Shown here one piece after another: positions 1 to 7,930 of a stretch of DNA of 64,000 nucleotides. Position numbers and translations under genes: made by a program. This DNA is from Mesorhizobium sp. INR15 (lineage in GTDB: Bacteria; Pseudomonadota; Alphaproteobacteria; Rhizobiales; Rhizobiaceae), in contig NZ_CP045496.1 in the NCBI RefSeq assembly GCF_015500075.1, positions 1,932,001-1,996,000 on the forward strand. The letters run 5' to 3'. The first letter of the stretch is position 1; each line of letters opens with the position of its first letter. Under the pieces are notes generated by a model. The model saw only the letters and a program-made list of their open reading frames with translations, ran no database searches and was not told the origin of the DNA.

Positions 1-27
1 TTTTTGAGACGCGCGTATCGTATTGGT

Positions 28-723
28 ATGAATGTCTCACGTCAACAACCCTTGGCTGGTGATGACGCCGATCAGCAAGGCAACCGGGTTGCCGAGCGTG
101 GACCGCGTGCCCGCACCCGGCGGCTGATGCTGGAGACGGCGACGCGGCTGATGCAGGCTGGCGCGACGCCCTCGGTCAGCGAAGTCGCCGAGGCGGCGGA
201 GGTTTCCCGGGCGACCGCCTATCGCTACTTTCCGAGCCAGGCAGCATTGGTGCAGGCCGTGGTCGACGAGGGGCTGGGGCCGATCCTCACCTGGAAATCC
301 ACCTCCACTGACCCCGAGCGCCGTGTCGCCGAACTGTTCGATACGGCCATGCCGCGCATCGAGGCGTTCGAGGCGACATTCAAGGCGGCGCTGAAACTGA
401 CGCTCGATCAGTGGGCGCGGCGCCAGGCCGGTACACTGGGCGGCGAACCGGCCTTCACACGCGGGCATCGCATCGAGTTGCTGAAGGACGCGATCGCGCC
501 GCTCAAGGGCCAATTGCCGCCCAGAGACTTCAAGCGGCTGGCGCAGGCGCTGTCGCTGATCTTCGGTGTCGAAGTGCTGGTCGTGCTGAAAGATATCTGG
601 GGGCTGGACAGCCGCGAAACGCGATCCGTGGCGCAATGGGCAGCTGGCGCCCTTGTGCGGGCGGCGGTGGCTGAGTCGATCGTCGCAACCGAGGTGGCGA
701 AGCCAGCAAAGGTTGCGAAATAG
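28..723 (+). CDS. TetR/AcrR-family transcriptional regulator
   Basis: DNA-binding regulator of about 231 residues. The N-terminal helix-turn-helix is clear (SVSEVAEAAEVSRATAYRYF), followed by the usual PSQAALVQAVVDE segment; the C-terminal half is an all-helical ligand-binding domain without recognisable specificity. I chose the ATG at 28. A TTG at 4 would add eight residues, and the true start could lie further left because the window begins here. The gene ends immediately before a perfect palindrome (724-750) and is transcribed toward the sugar ABC operon starting at 1083. Control of that operon by this protein is possible, but the palindromes in the gap fit a FadR-type GntR protein better. 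Confidence 0.85.
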   Translation: MNVSRQQPLAGDDADQQGNRVAERGPRARTRRLMLETATRLMQAGATPSVSEVAEAAEVSRATAYRYFPSQAALVQAVVDEGLGPILTWKSTSTDPERRVAELFDTAMPRIEAFEATFKAALKLTLDQWARRQAGTLGGEPAFTRGHRIELLKDAIAPLKGQLPPRDFKRLAQALSLIFGVEVLVVLKDIWGLDSRETRSVAQWAAGALVRAAVAESIVATEVAKPAKVAK

Positions 724-750
724 CGCCAATCTGGTTCGACCAGATTGGCG
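724..750. promoter_or_regulatory. Perfect palindrome, candidate GntR/FadR-type operator (copy A1)
   Basis: Twelve-base arms CGCCAATCTGGT and ACCAGATTGGCG flank TCG. The core TGGTTCGACCA (732-742) matches the TGGTNNNACCA pattern bound by FadR-subfamily regulators such as PdhR and LldR. It could also fold as a hairpin after the upstream stop codon, but no T-run follows, so an operator is preferred. The identical 11-base core recurs at 15321-15331. Confidence 0.6.
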
Positions 751-889
751 TATCGATTGCCTATATTGAGCGGAGTGCGGATGCTTCGGCAACGCCTCTG
801 TGTATCATTGAGTAGGAAAATCGTGCGAAAACAGACAGATATCGCTGGAATCCGATTGCGCTGACCAGCGCGAGCCGCCAAGAAAGAGC

Positions 890-918
890 TTGACGTGCAT
901 GTAAAATTGGTAATACCA
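890..918 (+). promoter_or_regulatory. Candidate promoter with overlapping FadR-type operator (copy A2)
   Basis: TTGACG at 890-895 and TAATAC at 911-916 resemble -35 and -10 hexamers with a 15-base spacer. The -10 lies inside the palindrome TGGTAATACCA (908-918), so a bound repressor would block polymerase. The arrangement is repeated upstream of the TIM-barrel gene at 15615 (TTGACC, 16 bases, TAATAC in the same 11-mer). Promoter assignment is by eye. Confidence 0.5.
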
Positions 919-1082
919 GATTAGAAAAGAAAAACGGATCGAAAGTGATGGCTGCGATCCATTTTCCGGCAGGGCGAGGAGGCCCGGAACCGGAAAGGTG
1001 CGATCTCGGGAGGAACTACCAGGGCCGGCCCCGTTGCCGGCTCGCTTGATACGGTAGAATGCGCACAAGGGAGGAAATCATT

Positions 1083-2399
1083 ATGCGCAAGTTAGTGACC
1101 AGCGTGCTTGCTGGTATCGGATTAACGCTCGCCTGCGGAACGTCCGTCTACGCGCAGGAAAAATCACTCACCATCTTCTGGGCGGAATGGGACCCGGCCA
1201 ACTACCTGCAGGAACTCGGCAACGAGTATGAGAAGGAAACCGGCGTCAAGATCACGGTGGAAACCACGCCGTGGTCGGACTTTCAGACCAAGGCCTTCAC
1301 CGAGTTCAATGCCCATGGCGATGCCTATGATCTGGTCGTCGGCGACTCGCAGTGGCTTGGCGCCGGCTCGACCGGCGGCCACTATGTCGATCTGACCGAC
1401 TTCTTCAAAAAGCATGATCTCGGCAATGTCATGGCGCCGGCGACGGTGAAATACTACGCCGAATATCCCGGCAACAGCGGCAAATACTGGGCCATCCCGC
1501 TCGAGGGCGATGCCGTCGGCTGGTCCTATCGCAAGGACTGGTTCGAGGACCCCAAGGAGAAGGAAGCCTTCAAGGCCAAGTACGGTTATGACCTCGACGT
1601 GCCGAAGGATTTCAAGGCGTTGCGCGACATCGCCGAGTTCTTCTACAGGCCCGACCAGAAACGATACGGCATCGCGATCTACACCGACAATTCCTATGAC
1701 GCGATGGCGATGGGCTTCGAGAACGCACTGTTCTCCTACGGCGGCGAACTGGGTGACTACGCGACCTACAAGGTCGACGGCCACATCAATTCCGACAAGG
1801 CCGTAGCGGCACTCGACGCCTACAAGGAGCTCTACAAGTTCACCCCTCCGGGCTGGGCCAAGACCTTCTTCGTCGAAGACAACCAGGCGATCACCGAAAA
1901 CCTGGCCGCGATGAGCATGAACTTCTTCGCGTTCTTCCCGTCGCTGATCAACCCGGCGTCGAACCCGAATGCCAAGAACACCGGCTTCTTCGCCAATCCG
2001 GCTGGCCCGGGCGGCGACCAGTTCGCCGCACTTGGCGGGCAAGGCATCTCCGTCATCTCCTACTCGCAGAAGCAGGAAGAGGCGATGAAGTTCCTGGAAT
2101 GGTTCATCAAGGACGACACCCAGAAGAAGTGGGCGGCCCTTGGCGGTTACACCTGCAGCCAGGCCGTGCTGAAGTCGGCTGAATTCCAGAACGCCACGCC
2201 CTACAACAAGGCCTTCTACGAGACCATGTTCAAGGTGAAGGACTTCTGGGCGGTGCCTGAATATGCCGAACTGCTGCAGCAGCTAAACCAGCGTATCTAT
2301 CCCTACATGATCGGCGGCAGTGGTACCGCCAAGGAAACGCTGGACGCATTGGCTGGCGACTGGAACGCGACCTTCAAGAAATACGGCCGCGTCCAATAA
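1083..2399 (+). CDS. Sugar ABC transporter substrate-binding protein (family 1)
   Basis: Periplasmic binding protein of 438 residues for a CUT1-type carbohydrate importer. A signal peptide (MRKLVTSVLAG..., predicted cleavage after VYA) precedes a mature protein with the type-1 fold (LTIFWAEWDP near the start, then ETGVKITVETTPW). The start is the ATG at 1083, eight bases after GGGAGGA; an upstream in-frame codon at 1059 would spoil the signal peptide. It is the first gene of an operon with two permeases, a small membrane protein and two ATPases. Substrate is unknown; shared operators with the gene cluster at 11-19 kb point to the compound degraded there. A hairpin after the stop probably boosts expression of this gene over the rest. 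Confidence 0.88.
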   Translation: MRKLVTSVLAGIGLTLACGTSVYAQEKSLTIFWAEWDPANYLQELGNEYEKETGVKITVETTPWSDFQTKAFTEFNAHGDAYDLVVGDSQWLGAGSTGGHYVDLTDFFKKHDLGNVMAPATVKYYAEYPGNSGKYWAIPLEGDAVGWSYRKDWFEDPKEKEAFKAKYGYDLDVPKDFKALRDIAEFFYRPDQKRYGIAIYTDNSYDAMAMGFENALFSYGGELGDYATYKVDGHINSDKAVAALDAYKELYKFTPPGWAKTFFVEDNQAITENLAAMSMNFFAFFPSLINPASNPNAKNTGFFANPAGPGGDQFAALGGQGISVISYSQKQEEAMKFLEWFIKDDTQKKWAALGGYTCSQAVLKSAEFQNATPYNKAFYETMFKVKDFWAVPEYAELLQQLNQRIYPYMIGGSGTAKETLDALAGDWNATFKKYGRVQ

Positions 2400-2413
2400 T
2401 CGGATCATTTTCG

Positions 2414-2449
2414 CGGAGGGGGCGTTGGTGCCTCCTCCGTTTCTTTTTC
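2414..2449 (+). terminator. Hairpin with T-rich tail after the binding-protein gene (attenuator)
   Basis: CGGAGGGGGC (2414-2423), loop GTTGGT, GCCTCCTCCG (2430-2439; one G-U pair), then TTTCTTTTTC. It sits between the binding protein and the first permease, so it more likely lowers downstream expression or protects the upstream mRNA than ends the operon. Confidence 0.6.
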
Positions 2450-2468
2450 TTGAACCGGGAGCAGGGTC

Positions 2469-3374
2469 TTGGCGACCACGATGATCACCACGCTGGATCG
2501 GTCCTCGCGTGCGGCCGCACGCGGCCTCAGCGACATGTCGATCCGCAACTTCTTCATCATTCCGACGATCCTGTTCCTGATCGTCTTCAACATCTTTCCG
2601 CTGATCTATTCGCTCGGCTATTCCTTCACCGATTTCCGTGCATCGACCAATGCCCCGGCGAACTTCGTCGGGCTGCAGAACTACCGCGAGCTGCTCAACG
2701 ACCCGTTCGTGTGGAACAATTTCGCCATCACCGCCAAATACGTCATCGTCTCGGTCTCCGGCCAGTTGCTCGTCGGCTTCGGCGTGGCCATGCTGCTCAA
2801 CCGGGAGATACCTCTCAAGGGCTTGATCACCACGCTGCTTCTGCTGCCGATGATGTTGTCGATGGCCGTCGTAGGGCTGTTCTGGAAGTTGCTCTATGAT
2901 CCCTCCTGGGGCGTCATCAACTACTTCCTCGGGCTCGGCAATTTCGAGTGGCTGGCGGACCCCAAGATGGCGCTCTATGCCGTCGCACTGACCGACATCT
3001 GGATGTGGTCGCCCTTCGTCATGCTGTTGTCGCTGGCCGGTCTGTCGGCCGTGCCGAAGCATCTCTACGAGGCCGCCGCGATCGATCGAGCCGGGCCGTT
3101 CTACACCTTCTTCCGCATCACGCTGCCCTTGGTCGCACCGATCCTGATGATCGCGGTCATCTTCCGCACCATGGAGGCGTTCAAGACCTTCGATCTCGCC
3201 TACATCCTGACAAGCCAGCCGACGACCGAACTGATCTCGATCCGGCTCTACAAGATGGCGTTCCAGGAATGGCAGACGGGGCGCTCCTGCGCGCTCGCCT
3301 ACATCGTGCTGATCATGGTGCTGGCCATCACCAACATCTATGTCAAATACCTCAACAAGGTGAAGGAGCGCTGA
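2469..3374 (+). CDS. Sugar ABC transporter permease (MalF-like)
   Basis: Integral membrane permease of 301 residues with about six membrane spans; the first follows NFFIIPTILFLIVF. The cytoplasmic EAA loop that docks the ATPase is visible as LYEAAAIDRAGPFYTFFRITLPL. The binding-protein-dependent transport domain covers most of the protein after residue 90. It starts 69 bases after the binding-protein stop; a two-codon-upstream ATG-like choice cannot be excluded, as the annotated start is a non-ATG (TTG) codon and an ATG in frame lies shortly downstream. Only one base separates its stop from the next permease gene, so translation is probably coupled. Confidence 0.87.
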   Translation: MATTMITTLDRSSRAAARGLSDMSIRNFFIIPTILFLIVFNIFPLIYSLGYSFTDFRASTNAPANFVGLQNYRELLNDPFVWNNFAITAKYVIVSVSGQLLVGFGVAMLLNREIPLKGLITTLLLLPMMLSMAVVGLFWKLLYDPSWGVINYFLGLGNFEWLADPKMALYAVALTDIWMWSPFVMLLSLAGLSAVPKHLYEAAAIDRAGPFYTFFRITLPLVAPILMIAVIFRTMEAFKTFDLAYILTSQPTTELISIRLYKMAFQEWQTGRSCALAYIVLIMVLAITNIYVKYLNKVKER

Positions 3375-3375
3375 G

Positions 3376-4335
3376 ATGGCTGCCGTCCGCACTTCTTCGG
3401 AAATCACCTTCAACCGCATCGCCATCGTCGTCGTTCTTTTGGTGACGCTCATCTTCCTGGCGCCGATCTACTGGATCGCCTCGACCGCTTTCAAACCACG
3501 CAACCTTGCCACCACCATCCCGCCGACGATCGTCTTCCAGCCGGAGATATCGCCCTTCGTGAAGCTGTTCACCAAGCGCTCGCAGCTGCGCTCGCCGCCA
3601 ACGCCGGAGGAATATGCAGCGGCCCCGTGGTGGGAGCGTGTTGTCTTCGACGGTGGCGAAAAGATCGTTCGCGACGGCAAGGGCGAGGTGCAGTGGTCAG
3701 GCTATCCGAACCGCTTCATGAACTCGCTGATCATCGCCATCACCTCGACGGTGCTGGCGGTCGGGATGGGCACGTTCACCGCCTATGGCTTCTCCCGCTT
3801 CAAGGTGAAGGGGGAGGCGGACCTGCTCTTCTTCATCCTGTCGACGCGCATGCTGCCGCCGGTGGTGGTGGCGATCCCGATGTTCCTGATGTACCGGGCG
3901 GTCGGTCTCAACGATTCCCACGTCGGCCTGATCATCCTCTACACCGCTTTCAACCTGTCCTTCTCGGTCTGGCTGATGAAGGGTTTCATGGATGAAATCC
4001 CGAAGGAGTACGAGGAGGCGGCACTCGTCGATGGCTACACGCGCATGGAGGCCTTCTTCAAGATCGTGCTGCCCGAGGCAGCCACCGGCATCGCCGCTAC
4101 CGCCGTGTTCTGCTTCATCACCGCCTGGAACGAATATGCCTTCGCGCTGATCATGACCAATCGCCGCGCCCAGACCGCGCCGCCGTTCATCCCGAGCCAG
4201 GTCGGCTCCGGCCTGCCGGACTGGACCGTGATTGCCGCAGGAACTTTTCTGTTCCTGCTGCCGGTCGCGATCTTCACCTTCCTGCTTCGCAATCATCTGC
4301 TGCGCGGCATGTCCTTCGGAGCAATCCGCAAATGA
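3376..4335 (+). CDS. Sugar ABC transporter permease (MalG-like) with a periplasmic insert
   Basis: Second permease of the importer, 319 residues. The EAA motif reads EYEEAALVDGYTRMEAF, followed by the final spans and a C-terminus (LRGMSFGAIRK) typical of MalG-like subunits. Between the first membrane span (about residues 16-36) and the transport domain lies an extended polar stretch (about 40-110, including FTKRSQLRSPPTPEEYAAAP) that is longer than in most family members and should face the periplasm. The ATG of the next gene overlaps the stop by four bases. Confidence 0.87.
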   Translation: MAAVRTSSEITFNRIAIVVVLLVTLIFLAPIYWIASTAFKPRNLATTIPPTIVFQPEISPFVKLFTKRSQLRSPPTPEEYAAAPWWERVVFDGGEKIVRDGKGEVQWSGYPNRFMNSLIIAITSTVLAVGMGTFTAYGFSRFKVKGEADLLFFILSTRMLPPVVVAIPMFLMYRAVGLNDSHVGLIILYTAFNLSFSVWLMKGFMDEIPKEYEEAALVDGYTRMEAFFKIVLPEAATGIAATAVFCFITAWNEYAFALIMTNRRAQTAPPFIPSQVGSGLPDWTVIAAGTFLFLLPVAIFTFLLRNHLLRGMSFGAIRK

Positions 4336-4562
4336 GTTTTCGCGCCATCAATCAGAAATATCTCGAGCCGGGGTCGCAGATACTCATGGTGCTTGGCATC
4401 GTGGCGCTCTGCCAGCCCTGGAACATGCTGCTGCACACCTACGGCCTGACCATCATCCTGATCGGCCTGATCGGCTTCAACATCACGTCGAAGATCGCGC
4501 CAGAGGAGAAGGCCGGCACTGGCCAGACGGGCGACGCGCGAAATCCAGGAGCGCAGCATTGA
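4332..4562 (+). CDS. Small two-span membrane protein of the ABC operon
   Basis: A 76-residue hydrophobic protein with two probable membrane helices (about residues 16-33 and 38-55, the latter LTIILIGLIGFNI) and a polar tail. It overlaps the upstream permease by ATGA and the downstream ATPase start, so it is translationally embedded in the operon. I do not recognise the family. Its position recalls GlpU, the small membrane protein of the rhizobial glycerol importer GlpSTPQUV, which also has two distinct ATPases; that is an analogy of layout only. Confidence 0.7.
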   Translation: MSFRAINQKYLEPGSQILMVLGIVALCQPWNMLLHTYGLTIILIGLIGFNITSKIAPEEKAGTGQTGDARNPGAQH

Positions 4563-5662
4563 CCCAGATCGAGCTTCGCGGCGTCCAGAAGTTTTTCGGC
4601 GCTGTCCAGGTCATCAAGGACCTCAATCTCAAGATCGCCGACAACGAGTTCATCGTGCTGCTCGGCCAGTCGGGCTGCGGCAAGACGACGACCTTGCGCG
4701 CCATCGCCGGACTTGAGACGATCGACGAGGGCGATATCCTCATCGACGGCAAGCCCATCCAGCACCTGAAGGCGGCCGACCGCGACATCGCCATGGTCTT
4801 CCAGTCGTTCTCGCTCTACCCGCATATGAGCGTCTACGAGAACATCGCCTTTCCGCTGCGCGCGACGCGCAAGAGCAAGGCCGAGATCGACCAGGAAGTG
4901 CGTTCGGTCGCTAAAACGCTGCAGATCAGCGACCTGCTCGACAAGAAGCCGTCAGCGCTTTCCGGTGGCGACATGCAGCGGGTGGCCATCGGCCGGGCGC
5001 TGGTGCGGCGGCCGAAGGCCATGCTGATGGACGAGCCGATCGGCGCGCTCGACGCCAAGCTGCGCGAGGAGATGCGGGCCGAGATCAAGCGCCTGCACAT
5101 CAAGCAGGGTTCGACCACTATCTATGTCACGCACGACCAGATCGAGGCGATGAGCCTCGCCGACCGCATCGTCATCATGCACGAAGGCGTGCTGCAGCAG
5201 GTCGGCTCGCCGGACGAGGTCTATTCGCGCCCGGCCAATCTGTTCGTCGCGCAGTTCGTCGGCAGCCCGGTGATGAATGTCGCCGACGCGTTGGTTGCCG
5301 AGACCGCTGCTTCGGCTTCGGTGACGGTCGGTGGTGCGGCCGCCGGCTTCGAATTCCCGCGCGCGTTGCTGTCGAAGCTCAACGGTCATGCCGGCGGCCA
5401 ACTGGCCCTCGGCATCCGTCCGGAAGGCGTCCTCATCCGCCACGATGCGGCCGAGGGGTTCCTGCCGGTCGAGACGCAGATCGTCGAGCCGCTTGGCTCT
5501 TTCGACATTGTCGATCTGAAGGTCGGCTCCAAGATGCTGCGGGCACGCACCAAGAGCGGCTTCGTTGGCGGGCCTGGCGAGAAGGTGTTTGCCCGGATCG
5601 ATCCAGCCCAGGCGCATTTCTTCGATACAGTGAGCGGCAAGTCGCTTGAGGTGAGGCTCTGA
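4559..5662 (+). CDS. Sugar ABC transporter ATPase (MalK/UgpC type), first copy
   Basis: Cytoplasmic ATPase of 367 residues energising the importer. Walker A is GQSGCGKTT, the Q-loop is in MVFQSFSLYPH, the signature is LSGGDMQRVAIGRAL, Walker B is AMLMDEPIGALD and the switch histidine is in YVTHDQIEAMS. A C-terminal TOBE/OB regulatory domain follows (about 240-367). I chose the TTG at 4559, which overlaps the preceding stop and is preceded by CAGGAG; longer readings run back through the small membrane-protein gene in another frame. Its stop overlaps the ATG of the second ATPase (TGATG). Confidence 0.87.
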   Translation: MTQIELRGVQKFFGAVQVIKDLNLKIADNEFIVLLGQSGCGKTTTLRAIAGLETIDEGDILIDGKPIQHLKAADRDIAMVFQSFSLYPHMSVYENIAFPLRATRKSKAEIDQEVRSVAKTLQISDLLDKKPSALSGGDMQRVAIGRALVRRPKAMLMDEPIGALDAKLREEMRAEIKRLHIKQGSTTIYVTHDQIEAMSLADRIVIMHEGVLQQVGSPDEVYSRPANLFVAQFVGSPVMNVADALVAETAASASVTVGGAAAGFEFPRALLSKLNGHAGGQLALGIRPEGVLIRHDAAEGFLPVETQIVEPLGSFDIVDLKVGSKMLRARTKSGFVGGPGEKVFARIDPAQAHFFDTVSGKSLEVRL

Positions 5663-6747
5663 TGGCGCATATCCAGCTCAAGAACATCTCCAAGACATTC
5701 GGCAACCACACGGCGCTGACCGGGCTCGATCTCGATATCGCCGACGGCGAATTCTTCGTTCTGCTGGGCGAGACGGGCGCCGGCAAGACGACGACGCTAC
5801 GGCTGGTCGCCGGGTTGGAGAAGCCGACCGAGGGTCAGGTCTTCATCGATGGCGTCGACGTTGCTGACTGGGGTGCGGCCGAGCGCGACGTGGCGCTGGT
5901 GCTGCAACAATATTCGCTCTATCCGCGCTATACGGTGCGGCAGAACCTCGAATTCCCGCTGAAGCCCAAGATCCGCCGGTTGCCTGATGCCGAGATCAAG
6001 GATCGCGTCGATCGTGTCGCGAGGACCCTGCGTATCGAGCATCTGCTCGAGCGCAAGACCGATCGGCTGTCCGGCGGCGAGATGCAGCGCGTCTCGATCG
6101 GCCGCGCCATCGTTCGCAAGCCGCGTGTGTTCCTGATGGACGAGCCCTTGTCGGCACTCGACGCCAAGTTGCGCGAGGCGCTGCGCACCGAACTGAAGAA
6201 CCTGCAGATACAGCTCGGCGCCACGTTCCTGTTCGTCACGCATGACCAGATCGAGGCGATGTCGATGGGCGACAAGGTAGGCGTGCTCAACCATGGCCGC
6301 ATCGTCCAGACCGGTACGCCGCATGAGATCTACAACAACCCGCGCGACACCTATGTGGCGAGCTTTGTCGGCTCACCGCCGATGAACCTCATAGACGGCA
6401 AGCTGGTGAATGGCCGCGCGGTGATGGCGCCGCTGAATTTCGAACTGCCGTTCGCTGGGGGAGCCAAGGCGAGTGGCGCGACCGATGGTCGCCCGCTCGT
6501 CTTCGGCGTCCGTCCTGAGGATGTCTATCTGGAGGGCGGCGCACCGGTTGAGGCACGGGTTCACGACGTCGAGAACCATGGCGTCGAGAAGATTCTGACG
6601 CTGCGGGTAGGTGACACCACGCTGCGTGCCACCGTGCCGGCGAGAACCGATGTCGCGATCGAGCAATCGGTGCGCTTTGCCTGGAACCCGGACAAGGTGG
6701 TGCTGTTCGACAAGGGCAGCGGCATCAACCTGCGGCACGCCGGGTAG
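5662..6747 (+). CDS. Sugar ABC transporter ATPase (MalK/UgpC type), second copy
   Basis: Second, non-identical ATPase of the same operon, 361 residues. Walker A GETGAGKTT, Q-loop LVLQQYSLYPR, signature LSGGEMQRVSIGRA, Walker B VFLMDEPLSALD and switch FVTHDQIEAMS are all intact, and a TOBE domain fills the C-terminal third. Two complete but divergent ATPases suggest a heterodimeric motor, as known for the rhizobial glycerol importer, instead of the usual homodimer. The Q-loop shows QQYSLYPR where most MalK-like proteins have QSYALYPH. It is the last gene of the operon; the next gene is convergent. Confidence 0.87.
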   Translation: MAHIQLKNISKTFGNHTALTGLDLDIADGEFFVLLGETGAGKTTTLRLVAGLEKPTEGQVFIDGVDVADWGAAERDVALVLQQYSLYPRYTVRQNLEFPLKPKIRRLPDAEIKDRVDRVARTLRIEHLLERKTDRLSGGEMQRVSIGRAIVRKPRVFLMDEPLSALDAKLREALRTELKNLQIQLGATFLFVTHDQIEAMSMGDKVGVLNHGRIVQTGTPHEIYNNPRDTYVASFVGSPPMNLIDGKLVNGRAVMAPLNFELPFAGGAKASGATDGRPLVFGVRPEDVYLEGGAPVEARVHDVENHGVEKILTLRVGDTTLRATVPARTDVAIEQSVRFAWNPDKVVLFDKGSGINLRHAG

Positions 6748-6758
6748 GCGGTGCCGGT

Positions 6759-7745
6759 CTAATTGACCTTCCGGATTTCGCCGCGCACTTCGGCGCGAAG
6801 GTGGCTGGGTGCCGAGCCGATGACGCGCTTGAAGGCGCGGCTGAAGGCGGCGTCCGATTCATAGCCAAGGCGTGTGGCGACGACGGAAATCTTCATCCGG
6901 TCGCGAACCAGCCATTGCCTGGCCTGGTGCATCCTGACCTGCGTGACGTATTTCGCTGGCGTCTCGCCGACGATGGTGGCGAAGCGTTCGGCAAAACCCG
7001 AGCGCGAGGCGCCCATCATTTTGGCGAGGCTTTCCACCGTCCAGTCGTGATGGGGTTCGAGATGAATGGCGGCCAGCACGCGGCCGATCTCACGATCCCT
7101 GACCGCCGCGATCCATCCGGTGGAATCGCCGCAGCCACGCTCGACCCAGGAGCGGATGACGGTCGCTGCAAGCACATCGGCTAGCCGTGCAAGAATGCCG
7201 CCGGAGCCGACGCGTTCCATGGTGACTTCGCGCGCCATCGATTCAAGCAGGTGCGGGATGCCCGGTTCATAGGCTTCCAGCTCATGTGTGCGCATCACGT
7301 CGGGCATCATGCCGAGCAGCGGGTGCATCCCATCGATGTTGAAATACATGCTGGCACTGAACAGCAGCGTTCCTGGCTGGCAGTCGGTGTTGCACATCTC
7401 CGCGTTCGACGTGCAGAAGACATCCTTGCAGACTTCCTCGAGCTCGTAGCCATGGATCGGCCAGGTCCGCGCGCCAGGCTCGCTGGCAAGCACATGGGCA
7501 GTTCCTCGCGGCAAAAGCACCGCATCGCCCGCGTTAAGCTGCACCCATTCGCCGGACGGCTGCTTCAGCCAGCAGCCTTTGCGGCCAATGAAGTGAAACC
7601 GCGCGCCCGAGTGAGCCGGGAACTGGATGCCCCAGGGTTCCTTCATTTCGCAGCGGCCATACTCGACACCGTCGAGACGCAGGCCGCGCAAGATGTCGGT
7701 GAGAGGATCGCCAGTCACCGGAATTTTGGACGAATGGTCAAACAT
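6759..7745 (-). CDS. AraC-family regulator with cupin domain and a cysteine cluster
   Basis: Transcription factor of 328 residues. The N-terminal cupin (about 20-150) ends with the FNIDGMHPLLGMMPDV segment typical of the cupin_6-type AraC group; the C-terminal AraC domain has two helix-turn-helices (WTVESLAKMMGASRSGFAERF and ISVVATRLGYESDAAFSRAFK). An unusual group of four cysteines (Cys106, 111, 118, 122; spacing C-x4-C-x6-C-x3-C) sits in the cupin and could bind metal or sense redox or electrophiles. It is divergent from an MFS exporter at 7931, the usual arrangement for a regulator and its target. Confidence 0.85.
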   Translation of the reverse strand: MFDHSSKIPVTGDPLTDILRGLRLDGVEYGRCEMKEPWGIQFPAHSGARFHFIGRKGCWLKQPSGEWVQLNAGDAVLLPRGTAHVLASEPGARTWPIHGYELEEVCKDVFCTSNAEMCNTDCQPGTLLFSASMYFNIDGMHPLLGMMPDVMRTHELEAYEPGIPHLLESMAREVTMERVGSGGILARLADVLAATVIRSWVERGCGDSTGWIAAVRDREIGRVLAAIHLEPHHDWTVESLAKMMGASRSGFAERFATIVGETPAKYVTQVRMHQARQWLVRDRMKISVVATRLGYESDAAFSRAFKRVIGSAPSHLRAEVRGEIRKVN

Positions 7746-7930
7746 GATGGGGTTTCTAGCATGGAAACTCCAGGTGGTTACTTCCTATTTGTTGCACTGC
7801 AGCCAGATGTTGCACCGCAACAAAACCAGAGACTGACCCATGGCACGCCCCGTTCCGGTCAAGCATGTAACGGGTGGAGCCCCTGCCGGTCACTCTCTAT
7901 CTGGCGCTGCTGAGGAACTGGAGACTGACC

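Larger units (their letters stand above)
724..1082. other. Intergenic region upstream of the sugar ABC operon
   Basis: A 359-base gap without a supported gene. It holds two TGGTNNNACCA palindromes (732-742 and 908-918), a plausible promoter overlapping the second, and a strong ribosome-binding site (gggagga, about 1069-1075) for the ATG at 1083. The remaining sequence shows nothing recognisable. Confidence 0.7.

Noticed and set aside
732..742. TGGTTCGACCA could be a tRNA T-arm piece
   Set aside because: No surrounding tRNA structure; the exact repeat at 15321 next to another TGGTNNNACCA fits an operator better.
2283..3452. Long minus-strand open frame opposite the sugar permeases
   Set aside because: It has low-complexity, charged content, no family match, and lies antisense to clear permease genes; long shadow frames are expected in GC-rich DNA.
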